Under the pieces are notes generated by a model. The model was not told the DNA's origin. It saw only the letters and a list, made by a program, of their open reading frames with translations, and searched no databases. A stretch of DNA of 64,000 nt. It comes from Eremothecium cymbalariae DBVPG#7215. Lineage: Eukaryota > Ascomycota > Saccharomycetes > Saccharomycetales > Saccharomycetaceae. Below are positions 62,312 to 64,000 of the stretch, piece after piece (position 1 is the stretch's first letter; each line of letters opens with the position of its first letter). The stretch is from the NCBI RefSeq assembly GCF_000235365.1, contig NC_016449.1:744001-808000 (forward strand), in the 5' to 3' direction. The position numbers and the translations under genes were made by a program.

Positions 62312-64000
62312 TTAGACGGCCTCAATTTGGCTTGAGCTTGTAGAGCCACTAGAGTATTTTCCGGGGTCGACCTCGCCATGGCACTGCTCGTTGATCTCTT
62401 CCAGTGTCCTTCTTTTCGTCTCTGGGATCAAAAAGGTTAGGAAAAAACCGCACAGCATGAATGCAGCGAAGATTTGCATCACATGTGGAAGCCAACAGTT
62501 GGGCTTCTTGCCATCTCTAGAGCAGTTGTGGTCGATCAAGGTACCAAGAGCTGTTTGTGCCAGAATAGCGCCGAGCTTACCGGAAGCAGCTGAGATACCG
62601 TGCGCTGTAGATCTGTATCTAGTAGGGAAACATTCACCAGGAACAATAAAAGTTGTGACGTTAGGTCCAAAGTTCTGGAAAAACTGGCATACGATGTACA
62701 GCCCCAGCAGACCATGTTCGCCAATCTGGTCATAAGCGAAACCAATGACACAGAACAAGACGGTTAGGATGAAGAACCCAAACAGCTGGATGGGCTTCCT
62801 CCCGATGATGTCCATTGTAGCCACAGCAGCCCAGTAGCCCGGTAGAGAGCCTGCGCAAATCAAGATCAGGTTACCAGTGGCAGAGTTGTATAATTTTTCA
62901 TAAACGTTATCAGATGATGCATAGCCGATGGTCTGCAAGATCACGGCGGTGTTCAGGCCAAGCCCATAGAATGCAACGTCCAGCATAAACCACGTACCAG
63001 CAGTACCAATTAAAATCTTCAAGTGCTTCCACTTGGAAAAGTGCGAACAGAAATCTTTGAAGGAAGCCTTTGGTGGTTGGACTTCCATCTGCTCGAAAGA
63101 AGACGGTACCTTTTCCAAACGCGCAATCATCGATGCCTCCGCATTGCCGTGCTCGCCAGACGTAAATTTCACGGCGTCAGCGACACCCTTGGCCAAGTCG
63201 GTCTCGACATCCAGCGTGTAACGGGGAGACTCGGGGATGGTCAACCTGAAATACAAAGCAATCAAACCGGGTACACATCCAAAGCCAACCAAAATTCTCC
63301 ACATTTGGTCACAGGCCTTCTGACATTCGAAACCACACTCGTCACCAGTAGTCGCACCGACAAGATCCCCCTTGTACGCAGCAACCAAAATCAAAGCCAG
63401 GATACCGCAACTCAACTGACCCCACGCCTGGTTGGCAAACACCGCCCCCATAATCGCACCTCTCCACTTCGTGGTCGAAAACTCCGAAGTAATGATAGAA
63501 GAAAGCGGATAGTCACCACCAATACCAATACCCATAACAATCCGATAAAACGTCAGCACAGCAACAAAATTGATAGAGGGCGACGACCCAATGGTACACT
63601 GCAAAACAGTCGCAGCAATCATAATAATCAACTCCACCCCATAAATCTTCTTACGCCCAACCACATCCGCCAGCGTACCAAACCCAACCTGTCCAATAAC
63701 CGTACCCACAGACGTACTAACCTTCAACAGAGAATTCGTAGACGCAGGCATCTTCCCCGCCCAAAAAACATAAGACATCATAGATATACCCAGATTAATA
63801 GCAAATATATCATAAGAATCAGTCAAAAAACCAACCCCAGCAACCATAATCGCACGCACATGATACCAACCAAAGGGCGCATCATCGATCTTCTTCAATG
63901 CAAGCCTCCTCCGCTCTAAGGGATCCTCTACATGCGCAAAATCATTGATAAAATTATGAAATGCTGCATTCCCACCCGCAGTCTTAATATAAACCTGCTC
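62312..64000 (-). CDS. PHO84: High-affinity inorganic phosphate/H+ symporter, 5' end missing
   Basis: This plasma-membrane phosphate transporter and transceptor belongs to the major facilitator superfamily. The frame is open to the last base of the window, giving 562 visible residues (S. cerevisiae 587 in total). The N-terminal 25 or so residues and the start codon are therefore outside. The visible N-terminus includes the cytosolic AAFHNFINDFAHVEDPLERRR segment. Twelve membrane helices follow, with GVGFLTDSYDIFAINLG, IGIGGDYPLSS, FANQAWGQ and FFQNFGPNVTTFIVPGECFPTRYRSTAHG. All match the Pho84 family closely. PHO84 lies much further from TUB1 in S. cerevisiae (YML123C versus YML085C), so order differs here. 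Confidence 0.96.
   Translation of the reverse strand, partial: EQVYIKTAGGNAAFHNFINDFAHVEDPLERRRLALKKIDDAPFGWYHVRAIMVAGVGFLTDSYDIFAINLGISMMSYVFWAGKMPASTNSLLKVSTSVGTVIGQVGFGTLADVVGRKKIYGVELIIMIAATVLQCTIGSSPSINFVAVLTFYRIVMGIGIGGDYPLSSIITSEFSTTKWRGAIMGAVFANQAWGQLSCGILALILVAAYKGDLVGATTGDECGFECQKACDQMWRILVGFGCVPGLIALYFRLTIPESPRYTLDVETDLAKGVADAVKFTSGEHGNAEASMIARLEKVPSSFEQMEVQPPKASFKDFCSHFSKWKHLKILIGTAGTWFMLDVAFYGLGLNTAVILQTIGYASSDNVYEKLYNSATGNLILICAGSLPGYWAAVATMDIIGRKPIQLFGFFILTVLFCVIGFAYDQIGEHGLLGLYIVCQFFQNFGPNVTTFIVPGECFPTRYRSTAHGISAASGKLGAILAQTALGTLIDHNCSRDGKKPNCWLPHVMQIFAAFMLCGFFLTFLIPETKRRTLEEINEQCHGEVDPGKYSSGSTSSSQIEAV

Noticed and set aside
63023..63919. 298-codon frame antisense to PHO84
   Set aside because: It is a shadow of the conserved PHO84 coding strand; its composition (Arg, Asn, Thr runs) reflects reverse reading.
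1..64000. Transposons, LTRs, viral sequence or CRISPR arrays
   Set aside because: No reverse transcriptase, integrase, transposase, terminal repeats or spaced direct repeats were recognised on either strand.

Overview
This window is nuclear DNA from a budding yeast of the family Saccharomycetaceae. Genes are compact and nearly intron-free. The best protein matches I can recall are to Saccharomyces cerevisiae and, for URA3, to Eremothecium (Ashbya). Base composition is clearly AT-rich, so a species such as E. cymbalariae fits better than GC-rich E. gossypii. The genus is an inference; the family is secure.

The main block (about 0.3-45.8 kb) preserves an ancestral gene order from before the whole-genome duplication. 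From left to right it holds RPR1 (RNase P RNA), TIM9, URA3, a carrier-like protein, a single GEA1/GEA2 ancestor, CPR7, RAV1, PET191, RAD26, a YEL023C homologue, RIP1, HUL4, YEL025C and YJR039W homologues, SNU13, GEF1, URB2, NUP85, VMA3 (CUP5), POL32, an initiator tRNA-Met and BUD16. In S. cerevisiae these genes are split between chromosome V (the YEL021-YEL029 series) and chromosome X (the YJR031-YJR043 series). Here the two series interleave with matching relative orientations. BUD16 carries a single-base +1 frameshift in a T run.

From 45.8 to 53.6 kb is a gene-poor stretch. It holds one C2H2 zinc-finger gene (47.5-48.7 kb) and 4.9 kb with no convincing gene. That 4.9 kb contains a polypurine mirror repeat, several perfect palindromes, TATA boxes and CACGTG sites. 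After it a second ancestral block begins, matching the left arm of S. cerevisiae chromosome XIII: UFO1, AIM33, ALO1 and TUB1 (with a conserved intron after codon 8). The window ends inside a PHO84 phosphate-transporter gene, in a position where the reference order does not continue.

The genes are mostly housekeeping. They cover pyrimidine synthesis (URA3), mitochondrial import and respiration (TIM9, PET191, RIP1), vacuolar/endosomal acidification and ion balance (VMA3, RAV1, GEF1), Golgi traffic (GEA), and RNA and ribosome biogenesis (RPR1, SNU13, URB2). They also cover the nuclear pore (NUP85), DNA repair and replication (RAD26, POL32), ubiquitin ligation (HUL4, UFO1), redox/antioxidant chemistry (AIM33, ALO1), the cytoskeleton (TUB1) and phosphate uptake (PHO84). 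No virus, transposon, CRISPR array, centromere or telomere was recognised.
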